64,000 nucleotides of DNA from Lonsdalea populi (GCF_015999465.1 NZ_CP065534.1:930001-994000); one strand, 5' to 3'. Shown: positions 1 to 8,419, counted from the first letter of the stretch. Program-made: numbers and translations. The notes: a model not told the origin generated them from the letters alone.

Positions 1-184
1 CGTCCGGGAAGCGGTCGATAAAGCGCTGAAAGTAAGGGATAACGGTGGCGACCTGCGTTTGTTGCAGCATGACCTCGGACAGCCAGACCTGATAGGCCGT
101 TTTATCGCGTTGCCAGGGCAGCGTTTTACGACCGTAGCGTTCGTACCATTCCAGCACCTGTTGTGCGAACTGTTGCGCTTGCAT
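1..184 (-). CDS. mutY: MutY adenine DNA glycosylase (N-terminal part, cut by window edge)
   Basis: MutY removes adenine mispaired with 8-oxoguanine, the second line of the GO oxidative-damage repair system. Only the first 61 or so codons are present; the gene runs off the left edge. The visible protein begins MQAQQF and contains the segments GRKTLPWQ and EVMLQQTQV, which match the start of E. coli MutY and include the helix just after the first catalytic-domain loop. Two ATG codons lie in tandem (185-187 and 182-184); the second matches the E. coli start and was chosen. It is divergent from trmB across about 197 bp. The identification is firm despite the truncation because the visible segment is highly conserved. 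Confidence 0.93.
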   Translation of the reverse strand, partial: MQAQQFAQQVLEWYERYGRKTLPWQRDKTAYQVWLSEVMLQQTQVATVIPYFQRFIDRFPD

Positions 185-381
185 CATAAGAAAGAATCGC
201 TATACGGCGGCTAAAAATTGACAGCGATTCCAGCACAGTGTGAATGGGCTGTAAACCCGAACTTTCATGATCTTCTTCCCGCCCAAGCCGGCGGGCCTGC
301 CGAGGAGATAGGAAAGCATTTTTCATAGGTATCCATTATACTGCGCGCTTGTTTCATAACCCCTGACCACGTGTAAGCACT

Positions 382-1101
382 ATGATCAACAACGTCATCT
401 CTCCGGAATTTGATGAAAATGGTCGCCCTATGCGGCGTATTCGCAGTTTCGTTCGTCGCCAGGGGCGATTGACCAAAGGGCAACAACAGGCGCTGGACAG
501 CCTGTGGCCGGCGATGGGCGTGGAGTATCAGGACGACGCGCTGGACTTTACCTCGCTGTTCGGACGCGATGCGCCGGTAGTGCTGGAAATCGGATTCGGC
601 ATGGGCGCTTCGCTGGTCAAGATGGCCGAACAGCATCCGGAACAGAACTTCCTGGGCATCGAAGTGCATCTGCCCGGCGTGGGCGCCTGCCTGGCTTCCG
701 CGCACGAAGCCGGCATCGAGAATCTGCGCGTGATGTGCCACGATGCGGTAGACGTGATGAACAAGATGATCCCCGCGGGATCGCTGTCCATGGTGCAGTT
801 GTTCTTCCCCGATCCGTGGCACAAAGCGCGGCACAATAAGCGGCGTATCGTACAGCCGCCGTTTGCCGAGCTGGTGCGCAGCAAGTTGAACATCGGCGGT
901 GTGTTCCATATGGCGACCGACTGGGAACCTTATGCCGAGCACATGCTCGAAGTGATGGGGGCGCTCGACGGTTATCGCAACCTGTCCGACAGCCAGGACT
1001 ATGTACCGCGTCCGGCGTCACGCCCGTTAACGAAATTTGAAGCCCGCGGCCAGCGTTTAGGCCACGGCGTTTGGGATCTCATGTTTGAGAGGAAAGAGTA
1101 A
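382..1101 (+). CDS. trmB: tRNA (guanine-N7-)-methyltransferase TrmB
   Basis: TrmB methylates N7 of guanosine 46 in the variable loop of many tRNAs using S-adenosylmethionine. The 239-residue product has the expected length. The SAM-binding motif I is seen at about residues 69-77 (EIGFGMGAS), followed by an acidic residue after the next strand (GIEVH) and the family motif [14 protein letters not shown] near residues 142-155, which carries the conserved catalytic Asp and tRNA-binding basic residues. The stop codon shares one base with the ATG of yggL, so the pair is translationally coupled. mutY-trmB-yggL is the standard enteric order. Confidence 0.96.
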   Translation: MINNVISPEFDENGRPMRRIRSFVRRQGRLTKGQQQALDSLWPAMGVEYQDDALDFTSLFGRDAPVVLEIGFGMGASLVKMAEQHPEQNFLGIEVHLPGVGACLASAHEAGIENLRVMCHDAVDVMNKMIPAGSLSMVQLFFPDPWHKARHNKRRIVQPPFAELVRSKLNIGGVFHMATDWEPYAEHMLEVMGALDGYRNLSDSQDYVPRPASRPLTKFEARGQRLGHGVWDLMFERKE

Positions 1102-1445
1102 TGGCGATTAATCGCAGCCGACGTTTACGTAAAAAGTTACACATTGAAGAATTCAAGGAACTGGGTTTCTCAGTCGGCTTCCGTTTCGCGGAAGGCTCGT
1201 CTGTTGAAACTATCGACGGGCTGCTGAATAGCTTTGTTGACGATGTTATCGAACCCCGCGGTCTGGCTTTTGAAGGCAGCGGCTACCTACAGTGGCAGGG
1301 ACTGGTTTGCCAGCAGAAACTGGGCAACTGTACGGACGAACACCGTCAGTGGGTCAAAGAGTGGCTGGAGTCACAGCCACTGAGCGACGTGACCGTCAGC
1401 GACCTGTTCGACATCTGGTGGGATCTGCCGCCGAACCTTGGCTAA
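1101..1445 (+). CDS. yggL: YggL family (DUF469) ribosome-associated protein
   Basis: This is a small 114-residue protein of the YggL/DUF469 family. It begins [18 protein letters not shown], with a basic N terminus followed by an alpha/beta domain (ELGFSVGFRFAEG) and the C-terminal segment DLFDIWWDLP. E. coli YggL has been reported to bind the large ribosomal subunit; that role is taken from family knowledge and is not visible here. The start codon overlaps the trmB stop by one base, so the two are co-transcribed. No signal peptide or membrane segment is present. Confidence 0.93.
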   Translation: MAINRSRRLRKKLHIEEFKELGFSVGFRFAEGSSVETIDGLLNSFVDDVIEPRGLAFEGSGYLQWQGLVCQQKLGNCTDEHRQWVKEWLESQPLSDVTVSDLFDIWWDLPPNLG

Positions 1446-1539
1446 AGCGCAGGCGCATGGCGGCAGGCCGATTTTGATCCTGTGCCTATACTGCTATCGT
1501 TGAGGCGCCTGATGGGCGCCCTTTTTTTCAGGAGTCACT

Positions 1540-2262
1540 ATGTTGTTGCGTAATCTTGTCTTCGGTGCACTGATGCTATTGACCTGGCAGGCGCGGGCGG
1601 AGTACCAATGCCCGGTTCAGCCGCAGGATGACATCACCATCACTCCGCAAAGCGTGAAGGTGGTGGGTGCCAGCGGTAACCTGCAGTTCTCGCCGGAAGG
1701 GAATGTGGTCAAAGATAACCGTGAGCTGACCCTGACGTCTGAACAGCGGCGGCAGGCCAGAGAATATCAGGCGGAACTGCGCGAGCAACTGCCGTGGATA
1801 GATGCGGGCGCGCAACAGCATCTGGAAAAGGCGCGTCAGTCGCTGGATAAAGTGATCGTTCAGCAACTGGGGAGCGACAGTCATGTCCGTAGCCGCCTGA
1901 CCACGCTTAATACCCAGCTCAAACAACAAATGAATCGCATCATTGAGCACCGTCCCGACGGGCTGGCCTTCCACCATCAGGCGATTAAGCAGGTAGAGCA
2001 GGATGGCCGCCAGATGGTGCAGCAGACGCTGGGCGGCGTGTTGCAGGACAGCCTGAATGAGATGGGCGTCAAACAAATGGCCAACGCCGGCGGCGATAAC
2101 CCGTTGCAGGCCGTCATGAGTAATCTCGGCGGGCTGCAACAGGCGATTCAAACGGAATGGAACAATCAGGAAATGGATTTTCAACGCTTCGGACGTGACG
2201 TGTGCCAGCGCGTGACCGGTCTGGAAGAACAGCGTAAAACGCTGCTAAAAACTCTGCCTTAA
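1540..2262 (+). CDS. yggN: YggN family (DUF2884) periplasmic protein
   Basis: The 240-residue protein starts with a clear Sec signal peptide (hydrophobic LVFGALMLLTW, likely cleavage after ARA near residue 20), so it is exported to the periplasm. The mature part is hydrophilic and rich in Gln and Arg, with long predicted helices (for example residues 65-150) and the DUF2884 family pattern seen in E. coli YggN. Function is unknown. A good ribosome-binding site (CAGGAG) lies 7 bases before the ATG. The gene follows yggL by 94 bp, as in E. coli, and is closed by a strong terminator. Confidence 0.9.
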   Translation: MLLRNLVFGALMLLTWQARAEYQCPVQPQDDITITPQSVKVVGASGNLQFSPEGNVVKDNRELTLTSEQRRQAREYQAELREQLPWIDAGAQQHLEKARQSLDKVIVQQLGSDSHVRSRLTTLNTQLKQQMNRIIEHRPDGLAFHHQAIKQVEQDGRQMVQQTLGGVLQDSLNEMGVKQMANAGGDNPLQAVMSNLGGLQQAIQTEWNNQEMDFQRFGRDVCQRVTGLEEQRKTLLKTLP

Positions 2263-2275
2263 CGGGCACCAGACG

Positions 2276-2305
2276 ACGGGGCTGCATGCCCCGTTTCTTT
2301 TTCGT
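2276..2305 (+). terminator. Rho-independent terminator after yggN
   Basis: A 7-bp perfect stem (ACGGGGC / GCCCCGT, 2276-2282 and 2288-2294) with a 5-base loop is followed by TTCTTTTTC. It starts 13 bases after the yggN stop and isolates yggN from the downstream autotransporter. Confidence 0.85.
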
Positions 2306-2443
2306 ACATCGTTACGCCGCCTGTTTCTTTGGCTTTTCAGCGCTCAAGGCCATTGATCTCTCCCCCTTTTGCCATTCTATTAAATTCCTTATGTGCCTTA
2401 TCCAATATCGTCAGGATAGCGTAAAGAAAGCGTCCTTTTCTCG

Positions 2444-2472
2444 TTATTGAAAGCGGGGTTCCTGCCTATAAT
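2444..2472 (+). promoter_or_regulatory. Candidate sigma-70 promoter for the autotransporter gene
   Basis: A perfect -10 hexamer TATAAT (2467-2472) lies 17 bases after a weak -35 TTATTG (2444-2449). If used, transcription would begin near 2479 and give a leader of about 310 bases before the autotransporter start. The -35 is poor, so an activator may be needed. This rests on pattern only. Confidence 0.45.
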
Positions 2473-2602
2473 GGCCGCTGCAGCGACGACATTGCATGGA
2501 TGCAGAGGCAGTGTGAAAGGCTATTTCTTTCGTCGCGGGTATAGGCATCATCGCCCCCGCGCAACGCGACGCATTCCTCAGGCTGACACCGTCTTATGGA
2601 CG

Positions 2603-2698
2603 CCTCTCTTTGCTGAGAGGAGAGCCGTGCATTACCCGTATTTCGTACAACGTCATTTCTGTTTTCACGGCAGCCCACCGACTACGCGCCCCACATAA
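2603..2698 (+). promoter_or_regulatory. Structured leader: RBS-covering hairpin and candidate 23-codon leader peptide
   Basis: A 6-bp stem (CCTCTC 2603-2608 / GAGAGG 2615-2620) has its 3' arm inside a strong Shine-Dalgarno run GAGAGGAGAG (2615-2624). That run sits 2 to 6 bases before a GTG at 2627-2629 that opens a short frame ending in TAA at 2698. The frame would encode 23 residues beginning MHYPYFVQRHF and ending SPPTTRPT. A 6-codon frame (ATG 2596 to TGA 2616) overlaps the 5' arm of the stem. This looks like a translation-controlled leader, but no known riboswitch or leader family was recognised. Whether the peptide is made is inference. Confidence 0.4.
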
Positions 2699-2791
2699 GG
2701 CGAGAAAGTCAGAGGGAATGCCATGTGCACTGCGCGTTCGGAATTAATACGCGGCACCACCATCACGTCAACGTTTCACAGGGAGCAGTCT

Positions 2792-5700
2792 ATGAAGGGA
2801 ATTCTCAACCCGCATCACGCGGGCGGCACGGATCAATACCGCCGCAGACTGACGCCGCTGGCCTGTATGGTCATCACGTCATTATTATCGCCCGCGTTTT
2901 CCGCCGGGGCGGAGAGCGCCGATGACTTTCGTACCCGGGAGTATCAGAACAATGGCCTCGCGCTGGATGCGATGTCAGCGGCGGAGGCCTACTCGCTGGG
3001 ATACAGCGGCGCCGGAGCTACGGTGGGCATCATCGATAGTCAATCCGACTTGAGCGGCCCCGAATTCTTGGGGCGCGTGGCGGACGGTACGCAGTGGATA
3101 TCCACTCCGAATCAGTACAACAGACATGGCTACGCGGTTGCAGGAGTGGTGGGAGCGGCTAAAAATAACGTCGGCATACACGGCCTGGCCTTTAACGCCA
3201 ATATTCTGTCTCTGGGCGTCGATTTATCGACGTCGAGTATAGCGTATGCGCTGGATATCATGGCACAGCACCCTGAAGCGAAGATCGTTAACAACAGCTG
3301 GGGCTTCAATATTTATCCCGATGAGCTGTTTTCCTATGATGCGGACGTGCAAAGCGAGCTGCTCGACATCTTGATACCGGGATTCAGCGAACTGACGACG
3401 CGTAACGCGGAGCAGGGGCAACTGCTGGTTTTCTCCGCGGGTAATGAGGGGCATCTGACGCCAACCTTGCTGTCTGCATTGCCTACCGTGCTGGATATGA
3501 CGGGCTTCGAGAACAAAATAGCCAACAACTGGCTTAGCGTGATGTCTTTCGACGCGACGCAGCCGACGACCAGCGCTGCGTTTATCGCGTCGTTCAGCAA
3601 CTTGGCGCAGGGGGCCGCTGAGTACAGTCTGCTTGCGCCGGGCGTCGGCATTTATACGACTTACGATCAGACCTATTACTCCTCGCTCAGCGGAACGTCG
3701 TTCTCCGCCCCCTATGTAGCGGCCGTGGGCGCGCTGGTCAGTGAGGCCTTCCCCTATATGTCAGGCAAACAGCTGGCCGATGTGCTGCTGTCTACCGCAA
3801 CGCCCCTAAGCGGAGCGCAGCTGCCGCGGGCCGTGGTGCTGGTGCGCAACAACGTCGACAGCGCCCTCAACATGACGGGCGTGGAAATCAAAGTCTATGC
3901 GGCGGCAGGCGGCATCACGTTTAGCGACGAGGAAATGGCCGCGCTGGTAAAATCTCTTAAGCTCGATAATCCGTTTTACAGCATGAGTAACGGTGACGTG
4001 GAGGCCGCGATTTTGGCGGCGGCGGCCGATGGCTCGATGACGCTAATGCCGCAGGAGGAGTATCAGGCGCTGTTCGGTCAGGGGATCGTCAACGCCTATA
4101 AGGCAGTGCAGGGGCCGGGAAAACTGGACGCTAAACGGCTGACCGACGGCGATCTGAGTTCGGACGCCTATGGAGGACGCTATGCGCTGTACAGCGTCGA
4201 TACTCAGGGGAGCGACAGCACCTGGAGCAACGACATTATTCAGGTACGGACCCCCCATGCCAGCAGCGCGTTGTACGATCTGGACGTCGGTTTACGCAAG
4301 CAGGGAGACGGCACGCTGTACCTGACGGGCGTTGACACCTATCGCGGTCCGACCGTGGTGGAGGGCGGAAGGCTGGTTGTGGCGAAAAGCGCCGGCGGCA
4401 GCGGTAGTTTGGCCGGGGACGTCTGGGTGATGTCGAGCGCGGTGCTGGGCGGGCACGGCAAAATCGGCGGCTCTGTCACTATCGACTCGGGCGGCACGTT
4501 GGCGCCTGGGACATCTATCGGTACGTTAACCGTCGGCAACGTCCGCTTCACGCCGGGTTCGATCTACGAATTCGAGATCGATGCACAAGGGCAGTCGGAC
4601 CAGCTTATCGTCGAGCAAAATGCCAGTTTGGCAGGCACCGTGCGGGTGATCAATCTTCGTCGCGGTACGCTCGGCACTCGCTATACGCTGCTTGATGCCA
4701 GTGGCACGATATCCGGTCGATTCGATGCGCTGGAGCTCAGCAGCGATGGGGGATCGTCTGCCGATGCCTTGTTTCTGACCGACGCCTTAGGCTATGGCGA
4801 CCATCGTGCATGGCTTGAAACGGTGCGCAACAGCCTGAGGTTTAGCGATGTCGCGGCAACCGCCAATCAGCAGGCGGCGGCTGATGCGCTCGATAGCCTG
4901 AACGGCGGGGCGGCATATAGCGCCATCGCGAATTTAAGATCGGCTGATGTGGCGCGCGATGCCTTCGATAACCTTAGCGGCGAGTTCTATGCGGCTTCGC
5001 GCTCAGCCATGATTCTGCGTAGCCAGAACGTGCGTGATGCGCTCAACGGCGCGATGCGCTCCCGTCACGACGCCCCACTTTGGCTGACAACCTGGTCCAA
5101 CGACGGGCGATTATCGGGTCAGCAGGGCGAGGCGACAGTGGACCATCAAGGTTACGGCTTCCTGCTGGGCAGTGGCGTTCAGTGGGGCGAGTCGAGCGCT
5201 TTGGGTGTCGCGGTCGGCAGCGAAAAGAGCCGAATCAGCATGAACGATAGAGCGTCTCGCGCGGATATCACCGCCTATCATGCGGCGCTTTATCTGGAGG
5301 GCGCACTGGCGGGAATGGATTGGCGTACTGGTCTGAACTACAGCTATCTGGATATGTCGAGTCAGCGCACGCTCCACGTACCTGGTCTGGAAGGCAAGGC
5401 CCGCGCGAGCTATCACGCCCATCAGGCGCAGGGCTTTATTGAGGGCAGTCGGCATTTCTCCATCACGCAGAATCTGGGGCTAGAGCCCTATGCCAACGCC
5501 GCTTACGCCTGGCTACAAACGCCGGGCGCTCGGGAGTTCGGCAGCGAGGCGGCGCTGGGTTGGAATACGCAAAATACCTCTTCAGCGTTTTCAACGCTGG
5601 GACTGCGCGGCGATGTGCATTTCACCGCCGTTCTGCCGCTGTCGTTATACGGTGATATCGGTTATCAACATCGTCTGAGCGAACGGGAGCGCGCGGCGCG

Positions 5701-5893
5701 GCTGCATTTCACGCGCGGGGGCGATGATTTCAACGTTGACGGCGTGGCGACGCCAAAAAATGCCGTATTGATGCATGCCGGGTTAGCGGCGGACCTCAGT
5801 CAGCATGCCCGCCTGTCTCTGGGCTATCAGGGGATGCACGCCAGCAAAGTCCGCGACGACGGTGTACGTATGCAGTTCAGCGTGGCATTTTAA
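2792..5893 (+). CDS. Autotransporter serine protease (S8 subtilisin-like passenger, type V secretion)
   Basis: The 1033-residue protein has a signal peptide (RRR, then a hydrophobic stretch, likely cleavage around residues 38-40), a subtilisin-fold passenger, a repeat-bearing linker and a C-terminal outer-membrane barrel. The catalytic triad is visible as Asp82 (GIIDSQ), His112 (NRHGYAVAG) and Ser303 (SGTSFSAPY); Asn218 in SAGNEG supplies the oxyanion hole. Residues about 500-560 carry the GG-rich passenger-associated repeat (VEGGRLVVAK, DSGGTLAPGTSIG) typical of autotransporters. The last 270 or so residues form the barrel, ending in the aromatic MQFSVAF. It resembles Serratia Ssp and Bordetella SphB1-type proteases. 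The ATG at 2792 was chosen for its GGGAG ribosome-binding site and signal peptide; an in-frame ATG at 2723 also has an AGAGGG site and would add 23 residues. The substrate is unknown. It is the main accessory gene of the window. Confidence 0.92.
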   Translation: MKGILNPHHAGGTDQYRRRLTPLACMVITSLLSPAFSAGAESADDFRTREYQNNGLALDAMSAAEAYSLGYSGAGATVGIIDSQSDLSGPEFLGRVADGTQWISTPNQYNRHGYAVAGVVGAAKNNVGIHGLAFNANILSLGVDLSTSSIAYALDIMAQHPEAKIVNNSWGFNIYPDELFSYDADVQSELLDILIPGFSELTTRNAEQGQLLVFSAGNEGHLTPTLLSALPTVLDMTGFENKIANNWLSVMSFDATQPTTSAAFIASFSNLAQGAAEYSLLAPGVGIYTTYDQTYYSSLSGTSFSAPYVAAVGALVSEAFPYMSGKQLADVLLSTATPLSGAQLPRAVVLVRNNVDSALNMTGVEIKVYAAAGGITFSDEEMAALVKSLKLDNPFYSMSNGDVEAAILAAAADGSMTLMPQEEYQALFGQGIVNAYKAVQGPGKLDAKRLTDGDLSSDAYGGRYALYSVDTQGSDSTWSNDIIQVRTPHASSALYDLDVGLRKQGDGTLYLTGVDTYRGPTVVEGGRLVVAKSAGGSGSLAGDVWVMSSAVLGGHGKIGGSVTIDSGGTLAPGTSIGTLTVGNVRFTPGSIYEFEIDAQGQSDQLIVEQNASLAGTVRVINLRRGTLGTRYTLLDASGTISGRFDALELSSDGGSSADALFLTDALGYGDHRAWLETVRNSLRFSDVAATANQQAAADALDSLNGGAAYSAIANLRSADVARDAFDNLSGEFYAASRSAMILRSQNVRDALNGAMRSRHDAPLWLTTWSNDGRLSGQQGEATVDHQGYGFLLGSGVQWGESSALGVAVGSEKSRISMNDRASRADITAYHAALYLEGALAGMDWRTGLNYSYLDMSSQRTLHVPGLEGKARASYHAHQAQGFIEGSRHFSITQNLGLEPYANAAYAWLQTPGAREFGSEAALGWNTQNTSSAFSTLGLRGDVHFTAVLPLSLYGDIGYQHRLSERERAARLHFTRGGDDFNVDGVATPKNAVLMHAGLAADLSQHARLSLGYQGMHASKVRDDGVRMQFSVAF

Positions 5894-5913
5894 GCGGGGA
5901 ATCGGGTCAGTAG

Positions 5914-5933
5914 CAGGGCCGAGGCTGGCCCTG
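5914..5933. terminator. Hairpin between convergent autotransporter gene and tas
   Basis: A 7-bp perfect stem (CAGGGCC 5914-5920 / GGCCCTG 5927-5933) lies between the two convergent stop codons. There is no clear U-tract on either strand, so termination strength is uncertain. Confidence 0.45.
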
Positions 5934-5950
5934 TCATGACGAAAGAAAAG

Positions 5951-6991
5951 TTATGGGGCCGGGAAGGTGAAGCGCTGGTGGATAGCTTCCAGCTCGTTCA
6001 GCACGTCTTCATCCAGCGTGACCGTCAGGCTCTCCAGATTCATGCGCAGCTGTTCGAGGGACGTGGCGCCCAGCAAAGTGCTGGCAACAAACGGCTGTTG
6101 TCGGACAAACGCCAACGCCATTTGCGCCGGGTTAAGCCCGTGACGCTGCGCCAGCGCGACATACTCTGCGATGGCCTGCTCGGTATACGGTCCGTTATAT
6201 CGGGAGAAACGGCTGAACAACGTGTTACGTGCGCCTGCCGGCTTGGCGCCGTTGAGGTATTTACCGGTCAGCGTACCGAATGCCAGTGCGGAGTAGGCCA
6301 GCAGCTCGACCCCTTCATGCTGGCTGATTTCAGCCAGACCGACCTCAAAACTGCGGTTGAGCAGGCTGTACGGGTTTTGAATGGAGACGATGCGCGGCAA
6401 GTCGTGTTTTTCCGCCAGTTGCAGATAGCGCATCACGCCCCACGGCGTTTCGTTGGAGACGCCGATGTAGCGAATTTTCCCTGCCCGAACCTGTTCGTTG
6501 AGCGCCTCCAGCGTTTCCAGCAGCGTGACCACCGGTTTTTCGTCGGTATAGTGATAGTTCAGTTTGCCGAAGAAATTGCTTTGGCGCTGCGGCCAGTGCA
6601 ACTGATACAGATCGATGTAGTCGGTGTTCAGACGCGTCAGGCTGTCGTTGAGAGCTTCACGGATATTCTTGCGATCCAGCGCCTGCTGAGGGCGAATGTT
6701 GTGATCGCTGCCACGTACCGGGCCGCTGACTTTCGAGGCAATGACCAGTTTTTCGCGACCGCCGCGCTGTTTCAACCACGAGCCGATGTAGCTTTCTGTC
6801 AGCCCCTGCGTTTCCGGGCGCGGAGGAACCGGATACAGTTCGGCGGTATCAATCAGATTAACCCCGGCTGCAATGGCGTGATCCAGCTGGGCGTGAGCGT
6901 CTGCTTCACTGTTTTGTTCACCGAAAGTCATGGTGCCCAGTCCCAGCTTGCTGACTTCTAGAGCAGTATGAGGGATACGATGATATTGCAT
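5951..6991 (-). CDS. tas: NADP(H)-dependent aldo-keto reductase Tas
   Basis: Tas is a cytoplasmic aldo-keto reductase; the E. coli gene suppresses tyrosine auxotrophy under starvation, but its natural substrate is unclear. The 346-residue product has the family start MQYHRIPHTALEVSKLGLG, the catalytic Asp and Tyr in DTAELYP, a Lys in VIASKVSG and the NADP-binding C-terminal region with FVRQQPFVASTLLGA. The start at 6991 was chosen because AAGGAAGC lies 8 bases upstream and the E. coli protein begins identically; an in-frame ATG 19 codons earlier has no such support. It is downstream of ygdR as in E. coli, but the gene beyond it (lplT in E. coli) is replaced here by the autotransporter and yggN. 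Confidence 0.95.
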   Translation of the reverse strand: MQYHRIPHTALEVSKLGLGTMTFGEQNSEADAHAQLDHAIAAGVNLIDTAELYPVPPRPETQGLTESYIGSWLKQRGGREKLVIASKVSGPVRGSDHNIRPQQALDRKNIREALNDSLTRLNTDYIDLYQLHWPQRQSNFFGKLNYHYTDEKPVVTLLETLEALNEQVRAGKIRYIGVSNETPWGVMRYLQLAEKHDLPRIVSIQNPYSLLNRSFEVGLAEISQHEGVELLAYSALAFGTLTGKYLNGAKPAGARNTLFSRFSRYNGPYTEQAIAEYVALAQRHGLNPAQMALAFVRQQPFVASTLLGATSLEQLRMNLESLTVTLDEDVLNELEAIHQRFTFPAP

Positions 6992-7108
6992 TGTGCCAGC
7001 TTCCTTTTTATTTGAAGAGGAACCGGTGCGTTTGAAAGCACCTTCCATTGACTATAACCAAGCCTCGTCAAGGGGGAAAGCCTCTTGGCACATCATCGTC
7101 ATTCAGCC

Positions 7109-7327
7109 TCAGCGTTCGACGACCTGCGAAATATCATTGTTGTCGATCGCATGCTTGTGCCCATCTTCATCCGTAAAAATCATCAGTCCCGTGCTTTCAT
7201 CCACCTGAGGTTTACCCTTGGTCAGCAGTACCTGACCCTCTTTGGTGGCGACGACATAATGGCTGGAGCAGCCGGCGAGCAGAGTGATGACGCTGAGCGC
7301 CGCCAGCGTTTTCATGACTGAGTGCAT
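7109..7327 (-). CDS. ygdR: Small outer-membrane lipoprotein YgdR (DUF903)
   Basis: The 72-residue precursor has a signal sequence ending in the lipobox LLAGC, so it should be lipidated by Lgt and processed by LspA. The mature part is the YgdI/YgdR (DUF903) SH3-like domain: YVVATKEGQVLLTKGKPQVD and HAIDNNDISQVVER match E. coli YgdR closely. Function is unknown. The ATG at 7327 has an AGG about 9 bases upstream; the second Met, four codons later, has none. A paralogue, ygdI, lies at 33182. It sits between ygdQ and tas as in E. coli. Confidence 0.92.
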   Translation of the reverse strand: MHSVMKTLAALSVITLLAGCSSHYVVATKEGQVLLTKGKPQVDESTGLMIFTDEDGHKHAIDNNDISQVVER

Positions 7328-7543
7328 AAGGGGTTACCTGTTGTTGACCGCAATAATTCTGAAAAATTGAGCTAAGTTTAGCAAAGGAAGTCACAGGTTC
7401 GATTCGGATTCATGGAAAGAAAAGATGGGCAAAATGTAAAAATTTAGTCGGCGAATGGCCTCATTGACGGCGTTGCTGCGGCAATCACTCAGGCCTTTTT
7501 CTTTTACGGCATGGCGTTGTCATTTCTGAATCGACTTGTCTGG

Positions 7544-7575
7544 AAAAAAATGCCTCCGCAACGAGTCGGAGGCAT
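7544..7575 (-). terminator. Rho-independent terminator of ygdQ
   Basis: A 9-bp perfect stem (ATGCCTCCG 7550-7558 / CGGAGGCAT 7567-7575) is followed, on the minus strand, by a run of seven T (A44-A50 on plus). It lies 48 bp past the ygdQ stop, separating ygdQ from ygdR. Confidence 0.85.
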
Positions 7576-7622
7576 CTGGCGTTATGGTTCTTTCGCGTGG
7601 GAAACTTCTGGCGAGGCGGGCA

Positions 7623-8339
7623 TCACTTTTGCTGTGCCGCTTTGTTACCGCGCAGCAGGTTGAGGGTTTCCACCGCCATCGAGAAGAACATGGCGAAGTA
7701 GATGTAGCCTTTTGGCACATGAATATCCACGCTTTCGAGAATCAACGTGAAGCCCACCAGCACCAGGAAGGCGAGCGCCAGCATTTTTACCGACGGATGC
7801 TTATCGACGAACTCGCCGATAGGCCGCGCGCTCAGCATCATGACGCCGACGGCGATGACGACGGCGGCCATCATGATGAACAGGTGGTCGGAAAGGCCGA
7901 CGGCGGTGATCACCGAGTCGAGGCTGAAAATGATATCCAACAGCATGATCTGCACGATAGCGCCGAAGAATGAATGCACCTTCGAATCATGCGTTTCCGA
8001 ACCGCCTTTGATGGTCTCATGAATCTCTTTGCCGGATTTCCAGATAAGGAACAGACCACCGAAGAACAAGATGAGGTCGCGGACGGAAATGGCCTGATCC
8101 AGAACGTAAAACAGCGGGTTGGTCAGTTTGATCACCCAGGCGATGGAGGCGAGCAGCCCCAGGCGCATCAACATCGCGCCCAGCAAACCGATACGGCGGG
8201 CTTTGTTCTGATGGTGTTTGGGCAGTTTAGCGACAACCAGAGACAGGAAAATGATGTTGTCGATGCCGAGAACGATTTCCAGAATGGTGAGTGTGCCCAG
8301 CGCCAGCCAGGCATTGGGATCCGCAATCCAATCAAACAT
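7623..8339 (-). CDS. ygdQ: TerC family integral membrane protein YgdQ
   Basis: The 238-residue protein is a seven-helix membrane protein of the TerC family. The signature acidic residues in membrane segments are visible as LEIVLGIDNIIF (residues about 20-31) and IIFSLDSVITAVGLSDH (about 135-152). These Asp and Glu residues resemble the metal-binding sites proposed for TerC and Alx relatives, where manganese export or metal loading of secreted proteins has been shown for some members. Function of YgdQ itself is not established. It follows mutH on the same strand with an 80-bp gap, as in E. coli. Confidence 0.93.
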   Translation of the reverse strand: MFDWIADPNAWLALGTLTILEIVLGIDNIIFLSLVVAKLPKHHQNKARRIGLLGAMLMRLGLLASIAWVIKLTNPLFYVLDQAISVRDLILFFGGLFLIWKSGKEIHETIKGGSETHDSKVHSFFGAIVQIMLLDIIFSLDSVITAVGLSDHLFIMMAAVVIAVGVMMLSARPIGEFVDKHPSVKMLALAFLVLVGFTLILESVDIHVPKGYIYFAMFFSMAVETLNLLRGNKAAQQK

Positions 8340-8419
8340 TGTATCAATACACCTTAAATAAATCGTAAACGATAATTATACTCTGCTCTCTGTAGCGGCA
8401 GGCAAGGAAAGAGTGGCCA

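Noticed and set aside
265..942. 225-codon minus-strand frame opposite trmB
   Set aside because: It overlaps trmB completely, is His-rich and low-complexity in the way typical of antisense frames, and matches no family.
2447..2698. 83-codon open frame before the autotransporter
   Set aside because: Its ATG lies within the candidate promoter and no protein family is recognised. Only its last 23 codons, from the GTG at 2627, have a ribosome-binding site and are kept as a candidate leader peptide.
5951..5978. tas 3' end as a pseudogene junction
   Set aside because: The protein runs to the normal C terminus (FTFPAP) without frameshift.
5936..6961. 341-codon plus-strand frame opposite tas
   Set aside because: It is the antisense shadow of tas, which has clear aldo-keto reductase motifs; the shadow has no recognisable domain.
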